DNA of 64,000 nucleotides from positions 40,621 through 104,620 of the forward strand of contig NZ_QUFB01000005.1 of NCBI RefSeq assembly GCF_003478335.1, read 5' to 3'. Below the pieces are notes generated by a model, which saw only the letters and a list, made by a program, of their open reading frames with translations, had not been told where the DNA came from and ran no database searches. The stretch's first letter is position 1. Every line of letters starts with the position of its first letter. This document shows, piece by piece, positions 14,498 to 23,600 of this stretch. A program made the position numbers and the translations under genes. Source of the DNA: Clostridium sp. AM49-4BH. GTDB lineage: Bacteria > Bacillota > Clostridia > Lachnospirales > Lachnospiraceae.

Positions 14498-14704
14498 ATG
14501 ACTCAAAAACATAAGGAAGCCAGTATGAAATTTATCGAGCATTTTGGATATTACCCAAATCATCCAAATGATATAGATTTTGATCAGGATGCCTATGCAG
14601 AGGAACTGTTAAAATGTGTCGAAGATAACTTTGATTATACAATAAAGAAGTATGGAACGGTGCCAAAAACAGAACAGCCTAAACCTGAAATAATTTGGGA
14701 TTAA
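14498..14704 (+). CDS. Hypothetical protein (68 aa)
   Basis: ATG 14498 follows AAAGGAGG. An acidic 68-residue protein with EHFGYYPNHPNDIDFDQDAY in the middle and a Pro-rich end (EQPKPEIIWD). No membrane segment or known motif. Its clear ribosome site and terminator support expression. It lies directly downstream of 14229-14453 on the same strand. Confidence 0.6.
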   Translation: MTQKHKEASMKFIEHFGYYPNHPNDIDFDQDAYAEELLKCVEDNFDYTIKKYGTVPKTEQPKPEIIWD

Positions 14705-14741
14705 ATACCACCAGTCGGAGATGACATGGTGGTATTTTTTG
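14705..14741. terminator. Intrinsic terminator
   Basis: TACCACCA / TGGTGGTA stem followed by T6 on the plus strand. It also overlaps the end of the convergent hydrolase gene. Confidence 0.8.
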
Positions 14742-14743
14742 TA

Positions 14744-15265
14744 TTACCGCACTTCGATCTGGCACATCTTCATTGCTTCTAAAGCATTCTTATGGCTTTC
14801 AGGCGTGACACCGGCGCAGCAATCCTGCAATACAGCAACCGGTACTTCCGGTAAATACGCTTTAACGAGCAATGCATTGGAAATAACACAAATATCCGTA
14901 CACAGCCCCACCAACGTAATTTCTTCAATGTCTTCCTCAATAGCCAGTCTCTGTAAATAGTCTCCCAACTCTTTGGAGCCGAAGGTCATCTTCTCGAACA
15001 CTTTGTCCTGTGGGCATTTCACCGTCTCTATATCCTCTGCCAGATTCCAACCGTCGGTTCCTTTGATGCAATGTGGCACCGGCAGATTTTTTCCTTCCTG
15101 CGTATCCATGTAATCATCAAAATGTGTGTCTTTCGTGTATAAAATCGTTCCTTCAAAGCCCTTAATTGTCTCAATAACGTTAGGTACAATAGCAACCGCT
15201 TCTTTCGTGCCAAGTGCACCGTCAATAAAATCATTTTGCATATCTACAACAATTAATACTTTCAT
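14744..15265 (-). CDS. Cysteine hydrolase, nicotinamidase/isochorismatase-like
   Basis: ATG 15265 is preceded by AAAGGAAAAG; an upstream frame extension lacks a site. The 173-residue protein starts MKVLIVVDMQNDFIDGALGT, where Asp10 is the catalytic acid, and has the nucleophile Cys in VGLCTDICVISNALLVKAYL. A Lys between them completes the triad of the family. DTHFDDYMDTQEGKNLPVPH matches the metal/substrate loop of nicotinamidases (PncA), so conversion of nicotinamide to nicotinate in NAD salvage is likely. Related amidases cannot be excluded. Confidence 0.82.
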   Translation of the reverse strand: MKVLIVVDMQNDFIDGALGTKEAVAIVPNVIETIKGFEGTILYTKDTHFDDYMDTQEGKNLPVPHCIKGTDGWNLAEDIETVKCPQDKVFEKMTFGSKELGDYLQRLAIEEDIEEITLVGLCTDICVISNALLVKAYLPEVPVAVLQDCCAGVTPESHKNALEAMKMCQIEVR

Positions 15266-15324
15266 AAATTCACTTTTCCTTTCCAACTATATCAAGCTTA
15301 AAAAGCTTCTAACGTTCTGTTTAT

Positions 15325-15425
15325 TAACAACTCCAACTTCCCATACCTCAAGTCCTCCACAACCACATATTGCTTATTATGTCAATAACTCAAACTTCCC
15401 ACACCCGAATGTACGCCAAAGTCCC
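15325..15425. repeat. Solo arm of the long-hairpin repeat family
   Basis: ACTTCCCATACCTCAA then CCACATATTGCTTATTATGT match the left end of the 21278 element base for base, but no core or inverse arm follows. A partial second ACTTCCCACACC is 40 bases on. Probably a deletion remnant. Confidence 0.6.
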
Positions 15426-15473
15426 ATAATACTTATTACGGGGTACGTTTACTAACATTTTGTAAGGACAAAA

Positions 15474-15851
15474 TCACTGCAAATATTTTGCCTCCATTCT
15501 CGACAAAACGCTCTTCTCTTGACACTCCTCGTCTTGCCGCAGCAATGCTTCCATCGATTTACGCTGTTCTACAGTAAGTGCATTTGAGAGATTTGCCACA
15601 ATGAAATCCTTTTGTTCTGCCGTCAATAGCATCATTCTGCTTTTCGCACCAAATCCTATGCAAAAACGATGTTGCACGCTATTCGCATAATAAACAACAT
15701 AGCCTTGTTCCATTAAAAAGTTCTCAGCTCTGATACCTGTCAAATATTCGCCATAGGTCTCCTGTACCAATTTTTGGGCAGATGCCACATGCTGCCAACA
15801 TTCACAAAATGTAAAAGTTCCATCCCCTGCTAAAAATCCGCATAATTCCAT
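15474..15851 (-). CDS. Hypothetical protein (125 aa)
   Basis: Start chosen at ATG 15851, eight bases after GGGAGGAG. A GTG at 15899 would overlap the reductase stop but lacks a site. The protein starts MELCGFLAGDGTFTFCECWQ and has several Cys and a helical C-terminal half. No family recognised. It follows the aldo/keto reductase in the same direction by 45 bases and is likely co-transcribed. Confidence 0.65.
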   Translation of the reverse strand: MELCGFLAGDGTFTFCECWQHVASAQKLVQETYGEYLTGIRAENFLMEQGYVVYYANSVQHRFCIGFGAKSRMMLLTAEQKDFIVANLSNALTVEQRKSMEALLRQDEECQEKSVLSRMEAKYLQ

Positions 15852-15895
15852 AACATTTCTCCTCCCTGGCAAATCCAGCATCCCCATCTCATTTA

Positions 15896-16885
15896 TCACT
15901 TAAGAATTTGTTCTATCTCCTGCAATTCTTCCTCACTAAACTCTAAATGTTCTATACAAGCCGCATTATCAATGATCTGCTGCTTTCTGCTTGCGCCGGC
16001 AAGTACTGTGACAACCGCCGGATTATGCAGGCACCAAGACAATGCCATCTGAGAAAGCGTCTGTCCCCGTCGCTCGGCGAGGGTATTTAACTGTTGCAAT
16101 TTGCTGACCAATTCTTTATTCAATTGTTCTCCAAGCCATGTATTTCCTCTTCCCACGCGCGAATCTGTTGGAATCCCATTTAAATATCGGTCTGTTAAAA
16201 ATCCCTGTGATAATGGAGAAAAGACAGCAAGTCCAATCCCATGCGCCAACGCGTATTGATCCAGACCATCCTTTTCCACTTGACGGTTAAGCATCGAATA
16301 TGACGGCTGATTTGCAATAAACGGCGTCCCCAAGTCCGTAAGCAGTTGCTGCATTCTCTCGGTCTGCTCTGCATTATAATTCGAGATTCCCACATACAAT
16401 GCTTTGCCCTGACGAACAATCTGATCCAACGCATGTGCCGTCTCCTCAAGCGGAGTATCCGGGTCAAAAACATGATGATAAAAAATGTCGACGTAATCCA
16501 ATTTCATCCGTCGTAAACTTTGATCCAAGGAAGCGATCAAGTATTTGCGAGAACCATTTCGATCACCATATGGTCCGTCCCACATCTCATAACCCGCCTT
16601 CGTTGAAATGCAAAGTTCATCACGAAATTCACGCATTCCCCGGTCTAATATCCGCCCAAAATTTTCCTCTGCACTTCCATTATAAGGATTCCCATAATTA
16701 TTCGCCAGATCGAAGTGTGTAATCCCCAGATCAAACGCTGTATGTACCATTTCTTCCATATCGCTGAAACGACCCTGATGCCCAAAATTCTGCCATAATC
16801 CCATAGACACTTTAGGCAGTTTTAACCCGCTGCGGCCACAACGCGAATAGATCATTTTGTCATATCTCTTATCACTCGGCAAATA
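15896..16885 (-). CDS. Aldo/keto reductase, YghZ-like
   Basis: ATG 16885 follows GGAGGAAACAG. The 329-residue (beta/alpha)8 NADPH-dependent reductase has the catalytic Asp-Tyr pair in FDLANNYGNPYNGSAEENFG, Lys in ISTKAGYEMWDGPYGDRNGS and His in DIFYHHVFDPDTPLEE. The GPYGDRNGSRKYL segment is characteristic of YghZ-type L-glyceraldehyde-3-phosphate / methylglyoxal reductases, which detoxify short aldehydes. Complete, with a normal C-terminal cofactor segment (LAGASRKQQIIDN). Confidence 0.88.
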   Translation of the reverse strand, partial: YLPSDKRYDKMIYSRCGRSGLKLPKVSMGLWQNFGHQGRFSDMEEMVHTAFDLGITHFDLANNYGNPYNGSAEENFGRILDRGMREFRDELCISTKAGYEMWDGPYGDRNGSRKYLIASLDQSLRRMKLDYVDIFYHHVFDPDTPLEETAHALDQIVRQGKALYVGISNYNAEQTERMQQLLTDLGTPFIANQPSYSMLNRQVEKDGLDQYALAHGIGLAVFSPLSQGFLTDRYLNGIPTDSRVGRGNTWLGEQLNKELVSKLQQLNTLAERRGQTLSQMALSWCLHNPAVVTVLAGASRKQQIIDNAACIEHLEFSEEELQEIEQILK

Positions 16886-17056
16886 CATTTTCTGTTTCCT
16901 CCTGTTCCAAAAATAACAACATAACGTCACAATTCTCTTTCAGTGTATCATATATTTTACATAGAATCTATCCCAATCATTTTTTCCATAACAAACACGA
17001 CGTACTCATCTCAGGAGTTCCCCGGAAATTCCATTAGGCATAGAAATCCTGTGCCG

Positions 17057-17962
17057 TTATTTATGACCGTATACATACAAACTGCAAGCAAATAGAAAAT
17101 ATATTTCCTGCAGATCTGCTGTGATCTGTCCATTCATCTGTTCTACAAGCTGACGTGCAATTGCCATTCCAAGTCCGCTCGACGTGGTACTCCTCGCCAG
17201 ATCTGCCTTATAAAACCGTTCAAATATCCGCTCCACATCAATATATTCCGGGTGCATCACTTCATTTTGTACAAGCAGGCATGCCTCTCCCTCCTGCTCT
17301 GACAAAACGATCTTTACATGTCTGCCACCATGTTCCCATACATTTTTAATCACATTTTGCAGCACTCTGCGCATTGCCTGATCATTGCCAAGCACCCATA
17401 ATGCGCCCTCCTCAAGCTGTAATTGCGGTTCCATCTGTTGTTTTTGCCACTCATTATAATACGAAAACAAGGCTTCTTTGACCAATGCTCCAAAATCGCA
17501 TTTTGTCAAAGGAACCTCATAACTTCTGCTTTCCAATTTTGTGTAAGTAAACAACTCTTCTAACATATCCCGCAACGCATGAATGCGTTCTTGAATAATT
17601 TGCAAATAACGTGTTCGCTCCTTTGCATCCTCTGTATCCTCCAACAACTGAAAATACCCATCCAAGGAGGTTAACGGTGTGCGAATGTCATGTGACAGAT
17701 TGGTATACGTCTGCACAAGTCTTTTCTCCTTTTGCACCCACTCCTGCCTGTTGCTGCGCTGCTTTTGCAAGATCTCATTCAATGAATCCGTTAATTTGCC
17801 AATCCCCAATATACGAATATCACTGACCAATATCCCATCACTTTGCTTGTCCTGCACAAACCGGAGTTGTTCCTCCAGCTTGCGCATCTGCCACCGCACC
17901 TTGACCAACAAATAGGACATTACCACCAACGCGGACAACGATACTGCCACATACCACGTCAT
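17057..17962 (-). CDS. Sensor histidine kinase of a bacitracin-type system
   Basis: ATG 17962 overlaps the permease stop by four bases (ATGA) after GAGGG. The 301 residues have one membrane helix (about 3-20), a HAMP-less linker and a HisKA box NLSHDIRTPLTSLDGYF with the phospho-acceptor His. The ATPase has N-box QNVIKNVWEHG and G-box SSGLGMAIARQL. The G-region has one fewer Gly-rich box than usual and the C-terminus is short. With only a single helix and no sensory domain, it probably reads the state of the adjacent ABC transporter. Confidence 0.88.
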   Translation of the reverse strand: MTWYVAVSLSALVVMSYLLVKVRWQMRKLEEQLRFVQDKQSDGILVSDIRILGIGKLTDSLNEILQKQRSNRQEWVQKEKRLVQTYTNLSHDIRTPLTSLDGYFQLLEDTEDAKERTRYLQIIQERIHALRDMLEELFTYTKLESRSYEVPLTKCDFGALVKEALFSYYNEWQKQQMEPQLQLEEGALWVLGNDQAMRRVLQNVIKNVWEHGGRHVKIVLSEQEGEACLLVQNEVMHPEYIDVERIFERFYKADLARSTTSSGLGMAIARQLVEQMNGQITADLQEIYFLFACSLYVYGHK

Positions 17963-18921
17963 ACCAAATCCCTCTTTTCTATCTGTATTATATTTATCAA
18001 AGACATCACTATGAAATAGCCGACCACTAACAAGCACACATTGCGAATTTCTGTTGCAGTCATGTCAATCTGCAATGTTTTCATTTTGGTCGTCAGCAAA
18101 TACGGCTGCAAGTCTACACTTCTGTCAAACAATTTCTTTATCACCGCAGAAATCCCCATGCAGGCAACCGGTGCCGCCCCCATGATCAAACACATTCCCA
18201 ATGTCATGCTAAATGCCATACTTCGAATAAGCATTGCGATCGTCATACAAAGGATCAAAAACACATACTGCAATGCCATTCCCAGTAAAATCTCCGGCAA
18301 ATATTTTGTCACATCACCCCATTTTATATAATGAAATGTTTTGTATACCGCAATGCTCTGCACAGCCAAGCTGATCAGATCAAATACGACTGTATATATC
18401 GCCATGGCGATCCACTTTGCATACACAAGGTGACGCCTATGTTCCATCTGCCCGCCAATATTTTTGATATATCCATTTTTGATATCTAACATCACAAACA
18501 TTATCGCAAAAATAAGCGCCATCATTGTCAAAATACCCGATTTCAAATGCAATAAAAACATATCTAAGACTTCTACTGACTCTGCATCCATCTCGCTGGT
18601 GTCCTCGGAAACACCAAAAAATATTGTAGCGTTATTATCGTTCGCTGACTCTATTTCCAGATTTGCCTGGTCCTTTTTCTTCGATTCACTTGTCTGCAGA
18701 CCATCTTTGTTCTGCTGTCCCGAAACATTCCCCTCTGATGTACTTTGTTCCTGTCCCGAAATATTCCCCTCTGATGCACTTTGTTCCTGTCTCGCAGCCT
18801 TCATATCATCACAGTTAAACTCTGTTGTCATAAAAACCAAGCCGATCATAATAATACTGATCACCCAAAAAGATCTCATCCGAAATATTTTATATAATTC
18901 CATGCGAATACTATTCCACAT
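17959..18921 (-). CDS. ABC-2 type transporter permease
   Basis: A 320-residue membrane protein. The first helix (about 17-33) is followed by a hydrophilic extracellular loop containing a 12-residue duplication (QEQSASEGNISG, QEQSTSEGNVSG), then five helices from about residue 131. The topology matches BcrB/LanE-like permeases of antimicrobial peptide exporters. It lies between the ATPase and kinase genes and overlaps the latter by four bases. The duplicated Ser/Gly-rich loop is likely a recent in-frame duplication (about 18720-18785). Confidence 0.85.
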   Translation of the reverse strand: MWNSIRMELYKIFRMRSFWVISIIMIGLVFMTTEFNCDDMKAARQEQSASEGNISGQEQSTSEGNVSGQQNKDGLQTSESKKKDQANLEIESANDNNATIFFGVSEDTSEMDAESVEVLDMFLLHLKSGILTMMALIFAIMFVMLDIKNGYIKNIGGQMEHRRHLVYAKWIAMAIYTVVFDLISLAVQSIAVYKTFHYIKWGDVTKYLPEILLGMALQYVFLILCMTIAMLIRSMAFSMTLGMCLIMGAAPVACMGISAVIKKLFDRSVDLQPYLLTTKMKTLQIDMTATEIRNVCLLVVGYFIVMSLINIIQIEKRDLV

Positions 18922-18945
18922 ATTATTGCTCCTTTCACCGACAAC

Positions 18946-19866
18946 CTATTTTTCTGCTGTCATATTCAAAAAATAACGTTCCAATTCTTCCTGGTAAATC
19001 CGTAATTCCCTCGGAAACACCCCCGCTTCAACCAACTGTGCATTGATCTGCGCGCTATCCTCCAGCCGTTCATACAAATACAAATGGTTGACATCGATCA
19101 TCTCATAACGAGTTATTCCCAGTCGATCCAAAATCGGCATCGCCTGCTCCGGCTGATCTAATGTAAGTTCCAATCGTTTGCTGCATTGCTGTATCAACTG
19201 TTCCTGCGAAATCTCCTGTAGTAACACACCATTGTGAATAATCCCAAAATCCGTACACAGCTTTGATAATTCTTCCAAGATATGGCTGGAAATCAATATT
19301 GTAATATTTCGTTCCTCAGACAAACACTGCAACATATCACGGATCTCCACAATGCCTTGCGGATCCAACCCATTGATCGGCTCATCTAACACCAAAAAAT
19401 CCGGGTTGCCTACCAAAGCCAAAGCAATACCAAGCCGCTGTTTCATACCAAGCGAAAAATGCTTTGTCTTTTTGCGCCCGGCATGTACCAGACCGACTAA
19501 TTCCAACAATTCTTCTGCATATTTTTTATCACGGATTCCAAACAACTCTGCCTTAATCATAAGATTGTCCTGCGCTGACATATTCGGATACAATCCCGGC
19601 TGCTCAATAAGGCATCCCACTCTCGACCGTACTTTCGCTAATGATTTTCCGGAACAGCCAAATATCTCATACTCGCCAGCAGTTGGGTCCGCTAATCCCG
19701 CGATCATCTTTAAAACCGTCGTTTTGCCTGCACCATTCCTGCCGATAAATCCATATATCGCACCCCGCCGTATGTGCATATCCACGTGGTCAACTGCAAC
19801 ATGTTTGCCAAACTGCTTCGTCAAACCTCTCGTTTTCAATAACATTTCTCTATTGCCTTCGCTCAT
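18946..19866 (-). CDS. ABC transporter ATP-binding protein (BcrA-like)
   Basis: A 306-residue cytoplasmic ATPase. Walker A GRNGAGKTT, Q-loop LIEQPGLYPNM, signature FSLGMKQRLGIA and Walker B FLVLDEP with the switch His (ISSHILEEL) are all intact. The C-terminal extension of about 80 residues is typical of BcrA/LanF immunity transporters. Start taken at ATG 19866, because the ATG at 19872 touches the AAAGG site. Works with the permease 24 bases downstream, probably exporting a membrane-active peptide or antibiotic. Substrate is inferred. Confidence 0.9.
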   Translation of the reverse strand: MSEGNREMLLKTRGLTKQFGKHVAVDHVDMHIRRGAIYGFIGRNGAGKTTVLKMIAGLADPTAGEYEIFGCSGKSLAKVRSRVGCLIEQPGLYPNMSAQDNLMIKAELFGIRDKKYAEELLELVGLVHAGRKKTKHFSLGMKQRLGIALALVGNPDFLVLDEPINGLDPQGIVEIRDMLQCLSEERNITILISSHILEELSKLCTDFGIIHNGVLLQEISQEQLIQQCSKRLELTLDQPEQAMPILDRLGITRYEMIDVNHLYLYERLEDSAQINAQLVEAGVFPRELRIYQEELERYFLNMTAEK

Positions 19867-19962
19867 ATTCATCCTTTCTGTGCTCTCTCTTGTTTTACAT
19901 AGACTATCATAACTGCCATTTCCGAATATATCGCTAAGAAATAGTAAAGAAATAGTAAAGAT

Positions 19963-20649
19963 TTATAAATGCGCGACCATACAATAACCGATTCCCCATA
20001 CCGTTTGTATATATTCCTGCTCTGTAATTTTCTTAATCTTTTTGCGAATATTGCTGATATGAACATCCAATGTTTTGGTTTCCCCCATATACTCCTCCTG
20101 CCAAGCATAAGTAAACACTGCCTCTTTACTAAATACCTGCCCCGGATGTTCCAATAACAATTCCAAAATTGCAAATTCCTGTCGCGTCAAGTGTCCCAAT
20201 TCTTGACCATCAATCATCACTCGATGCGTTTCCTTATCCAAATCCATCCCTCGACATTTTAAATGTGTGGACTCTTCACCTGCGCCATGCTGCAAATGTC
20301 TCAATTGAATCTGCACTCTGGCAATGACTTCCTTCACGTCAAAAGGCTTTGTCATATAATCATCTGCACCACTTGTCAACAGATCCAATTTTTCTTCCAT
20401 CTCACCCTTTGCCGTCAACACAATGACCGGCACATTACTTGTTTGCCGGATCTGCTGCAGCACTTCTTCGCCGGATAATCCCGGCAACATAAGATCCAGC
20501 AAGATCAACTGACATTCATTGTGTTCTAACCACAACAAAGCCTCTGTCCCAGAAAACGCCTGACTACAGGCATACCCCGCCTTGCCAAGCGCTTCCTTCA
20601 ATAAATTATTAATATGTAAATCGTCTTCCACGGTCAAAATAGTATACAT
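19963..20649 (-). CDS. OmpR-family response regulator
   Basis: ATG 20649 starts MYTILTVEDDLHINNLL, the receiver domain; an upstream extension to 20709 overlaps the preceding gene and lacks a site. Acidic pair EDD, phospho-acceptor Asp in LILLDLMLPGLSGEE and Lys in MTKPFD are present. A winged-helix DNA-binding domain (about 130-225) ends VWGIGYCMV. It precedes the transporter genes by about 100 bases and the kinase lies after them, so it likely activates them in response to the exported peptide. Confidence 0.9.
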   Translation of the reverse strand: MYTILTVEDDLHINNLLKEALGKAGYACSQAFSGTEALLWLEHNECQLILLDLMLPGLSGEEVLQQIRQTSNVPVIVLTAKGEMEEKLDLLTSGADDYMTKPFDVKEVIARVQIQLRHLQHGAGEESTHLKCRGMDLDKETHRVMIDGQELGHLTRQEFAILELLLEHPGQVFSKEAVFTYAWQEEYMGETKTLDVHISNIRKKIKKITEQEYIQTVWGIGYCMVAHL

Positions 20650-20663
20650 TTTTCTCTCCAATA

Positions 20664-21236
20664 TTACCCAATCAGCAAGCTGCCTTCCTCTTTTAACCAG
20701 CGCTCGCATTTTTTATAATCCGGCATCACCTTTGCCACTTCTGCCCAAAACTGCTTCGAATGATTCATGTATTTGCGGTGACATAATTCATGCACCACAA
20801 CATAATCCAGCACTTCCGGCGGTGCTAACATCAACAAACAATTAAAGTTCAAATTGCCATTGCTGCTGCAACTTCCCCAACGGGTTCTCTGATGACGGAT
20901 CGTAATGCGTCCATAAGTCACACCCATCCGGGCCGCATAATGCGCCACGCGCTTTGGCACCACCTCAACCGCCTGCTCTGCAAGCTCATGAATTTTACTG
21001 TCCGATAAATGGTACTTTGCCTTAGCCGCCATTCGCACTTTATTTCGCTGCACCATCTTTGCATAATTTTCTTCCAGCCAGCTTTGTTTCTCGTTCAAAA
21101 ATCGAACAATGTCCCGCTTCGGCATCCGATTTGGCACACGTAACACCACCCGGCAGTCTTTTTTGATCTCCAATGAAATCGTTTTACGCCGGGAGCGGAC
21201 AATTTGCACCGGAATATTTCCTATTTGATACATCAT
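20664..21236 (-). CDS. YgjP-like M48 family metallopeptidase
   Basis: 190 residues. The DUF45/YgjP core has RRKTISLEIKKDCRVVLRVP at the N-terminus, TRWGSCSSNGNLNFN in the middle and the zinc motif HELCHRKYMNHSKQFW near residue 149. These are small cytosolic SprT-like zinc proteins. The stop is 15 bases from the response regulator start, so the genes may be co-transcribed. The start MMYQIGNIP at 21236 is the family's normal N-terminus. Confidence 0.87.
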   Translation of the reverse strand: MMYQIGNIPVQIVRSRRKTISLEIKKDCRVVLRVPNRMPKRDIVRFLNEKQSWLEENYAKMVQRNKVRMAAKAKYHLSDSKIHELAEQAVEVVPKRVAHYAARMGVTYGRITIRHQRTRWGSCSSNGNLNFNCLLMLAPPEVLDYVVVHELCHRKYMNHSKQFWAEVAKVMPDYKKCERWLKEEGSLLIG

Positions 21237-21277
21237 AAGCCGATATTCCTTTCTTCCTTTAACCTCTCATTTCGCCT

Positions 21278-21836
21278 ACTCAAACTTCCCATACCTCAAA
21301 TCCGCCGCGACCACATATTGCTTATTATGTCAGCATTAAAAAACTATTTTGCAGCCAATATATTAAATTGTTCTGTCATCAGAGAACTAAGATAATTGCC
21401 AAAGAACGCAGAGTTTTTATGTGATTTCTTATTTTGTTATGTCTCTGATAAATACATGCCTGAAGGAATGTCTGAGATGTCCCGGTTTAGCAAGGTATCA
21501 TCCATTTTTGGACGGGACGCTTTCGCTACGATGCGCTACGTTACGTTACTTAATGTCTCTGAAATACGAGACATAAGTAACGACGAGCGCAAAGTCCCTT
21601 TCAAAAATGATGATTACCTTGCTTCCGGGACTTCAAGTTTCCGAAAGGCATGTAAATCAATCATCAGAGACAACAAAATCTAGAAATCACTAAAAACGAA
21701 AATGCGGCAAGGCAATTACTATAGCTCTCTGATGGCAGAAATCGCTCCTTGGTGGCTGCAAAATGCTATATAGTCATTGACATAATAAGCAATATGTGGT
21801 TGTGCAATAACTTCCGGTATGGGAAGTTTGAGGCAC
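21278..21836. repeat. Long-hairpin repeat element, copy B (complete)
   Basis: About 560 bp between two genes. The outer arms AAACTTCCCATACC...CCACATATTGCTTATTATGT and their inverse at 21775-21836 pair, then the core arms shared with 3797-4266. The central hairpin AATGTCTCTGAAATACGAGA is at about 21552-21580. No transposase frame fits. A 95-codon frame inside matches the one in copy A only because the DNA is the same. The structure suits a non-autonomous mobile element (MITE-like) or a structured RNA. Confidence 0.8.
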
Positions 21837-22466
21837 TTAAGTGTTGTCTCTGATCACGTGCACATATTCAATATGCGGTTGAATCTGGCGAAGCGCTTTA
21901 TATTGTGGAGCCTCTTCTTGCTGCAATGCATCCAGGGCAAGTTGATACACTCGATGTTCATTCGCCCACCACACTATATATTCCAGTAATTGGTAAGATT
22001 CCTGTTCGGAAATGTTGTTACGGATTCCTTGCAAAACCCGGATTCCCACGCTGTCTCCTTGGGGAAACAGACAGTCCAATAACCGTTCCAGGTTAAATCC
22101 ACTCACATCTGCCTGCAAATCCATCTTCTCACCGTGCAATTGACAGGAAAATCTGTCGATCGTCAAAACGCTCTCGTCTTCTTTCCCATCTGTACCTGCA
22201 ACACCTGCCAGCCAATGATTGACCGCCTCCGTCGCTTCACGAGATAAATTACGATTGACCGCCGGGACACTAAGCACATTCAATGCAAGCTGCAATTCTG
22301 CCTGGCATGGTATTCTCTTAACCAAAGAGCCCGCAACCTTTTTGAACATTTTCTTAGGACCGGATTCCTCCGGCCGATACTTCTGTATCTGCTCTGCAAC
22401 AAAACATTGCAGCCCTTTTGCATCATACGAGGAAATCTGCACCTCAACCTTCAATCGCTCTTCCAT
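21837..22466 (-). CDS. Hypothetical protein (209 aa)
   Basis: Start ATG 22466 after GGAGGC, overlapping the oxidoreductase stop by a few bases, so the two form an operon. It starts MEERLKVEVQISSYDAKGLQ. A central segment has alternating hydrophobic pattern (TIDRFSCQLHGEKMDLQADV). No signal peptide, membrane helix or family recognised. The hairpin element starts immediately after its stop codon and could end its transcript. Confidence 0.7.
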   Translation of the reverse strand: MEERLKVEVQISSYDAKGLQCFVAEQIQKYRPEESGPKKMFKKVAGSLVKRIPCQAELQLALNVLSVPAVNRNLSREATEAVNHWLAGVAGTDGKEDESVLTIDRFSCQLHGEKMDLQADVSGFNLERLLDCLFPQGDSVGIRVLQGIRNNISEQESYQLLEYIVWWANEHRVYQLALDALQQEEAPQYKALRQIQPHIEYVHVIRDNT

Positions 22467-22470
22467 GAAA

Positions 22471-23445
22471 TCATGCCTCCTCTTCCGGATAAACAATTCC
22501 CCACTCGCGGCGCAAACTTGTCATGATCTCCATGACCTCTTCCGTATACTCTGCATATATGTGCGATGTATCTCCTTGGATCGCCATTTCCATATCCTGC
22601 AATTCATACATAAGTGCATCCTCATGCGCACCGGCACGCACTGTCTCCTTCGTTCCGTCAACATAAGTGATCACCGCTTCCTCTGCGCGCGGATACTCCA
22701 TGATCTCAATATAACCTTTTTCGCAGGAAATCATTCCCCTTTTGGGCTGCTTCGAATGCAAACTCAATGCCACTGTTGCCATTTGCGCTTCTGCATTTTT
22801 GAGTACGAAAACCGATGACTCGTCCACTCCGGTCGGTGCCGGATTATACTGCGAAAGCACGACGTCCGGTTTAGACTCCATAAACCACCGCACAAACGAC
22901 AAAGCATATACACCGATATCAAGCATCGCACCGCCAGCAAGATTACGATTGAAAAATCGATTTTGCATATCGTATTCCTTAAAACTGCCAAAGTTCATCG
23001 TTATAAGATTCACCTTGCCAAGACGTCCGGAAGCCAAAATCTCACGTAATTTACGATACAGCGGCATATGATAGATCGTCATTGCCTCCGCCAAGATCAG
23101 CTTCTTTTCCTTTGCTAACGCACGTACTCGTTCCAGCTCTGCGCTATTTAATGTGATCGATTTCTCCGCCAAAACATGCTTGCCGCCACGTAAGGCTTTC
23201 TCCATAAACGGCAAATGCGTATTGTGGGGCGTTGTAATGTATATCACGTCCACATCCGGATCGGTAAACATTTCCTCAAAATCATCATACACTTTCTCGA
23301 TCCCATACTTCTCAGCAAACGCAACAGCTTTCGAGTGCGTGCGGTTGCCCACCGCATAAATGTTGCGTCCACCCTTTGCCAACGCAGCCGCCATCTCATT
23401 TGCAATCACACCTGTCCCAAGAACCGCCCACTTAATCTCTGCCAT
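22471..23445 (-). CDS. Gfo/Idh/MocA family NAD(P)-dependent oxidoreductase
   Basis: 324 residues. The N-terminal Rossmann fold starts KWAVLGTGVIANEMAAALAK with the GxGxxA-type loop. The EKSITLN segment carries the conserved Lys. The C-terminal alpha/beta domain has GGAMLDIGVYALSF with the catalytic-region Asp. Members act on sugars, inositols or dihydrodiols, and this subgroup is usually annotated trans-1,2-dihydrobenzene-1,2-diol dehydrogenase-like. AAAGGAAAGAG precedes the ATG. Substrate cannot be read from sequence. Confidence 0.9.
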   Translation of the reverse strand: MAEIKWAVLGTGVIANEMAAALAKGGRNIYAVGNRTHSKAVAFAEKYGIEKVYDDFEEMFTDPDVDVIYITTPHNTHLPFMEKALRGGKHVLAEKSITLNSAELERVRALAKEKKLILAEAMTIYHMPLYRKLREILASGRLGKVNLITMNFGSFKEYDMQNRFFNRNLAGGAMLDIGVYALSFVRWFMESKPDVVLSQYNPAPTGVDESSVFVLKNAEAQMATVALSLHSKQPKRGMISCEKGYIEIMEYPRAEEAVITYVDGTKETVRAGAHEDALMYELQDMEMAIQGDTSHIYAEYTEEVMEIMTSLRREWGIVYPEEEA

Positions 23446-23487
23446 AAGTTCTCTCTTTCCTTTGAATCCTCAATGTATGTTGTGGCA

Positions 23488-23600
23488 CCAGTCACCACAG
23501 ACACTGCAGCATCAGCCACCACACGTCGCAGCACCAGTTACCACAGACACCACAGCGTCAGTCACCACAGACACTGCAACATCAGTCACCGCCGTTACTG
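23488..23600. repeat. Degenerate ~24-bp tandem repeat
   Basis: About four and a half units based on TCACCACAGACACTGCAACA. They fill the gap between the oxidoreductase and the secreted protein gene and overlap the last codons of the latter. Read on the plus strand they give Thr-rich frames, but without ribosome sites. Likely replication-slippage DNA. Confidence 0.65.
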
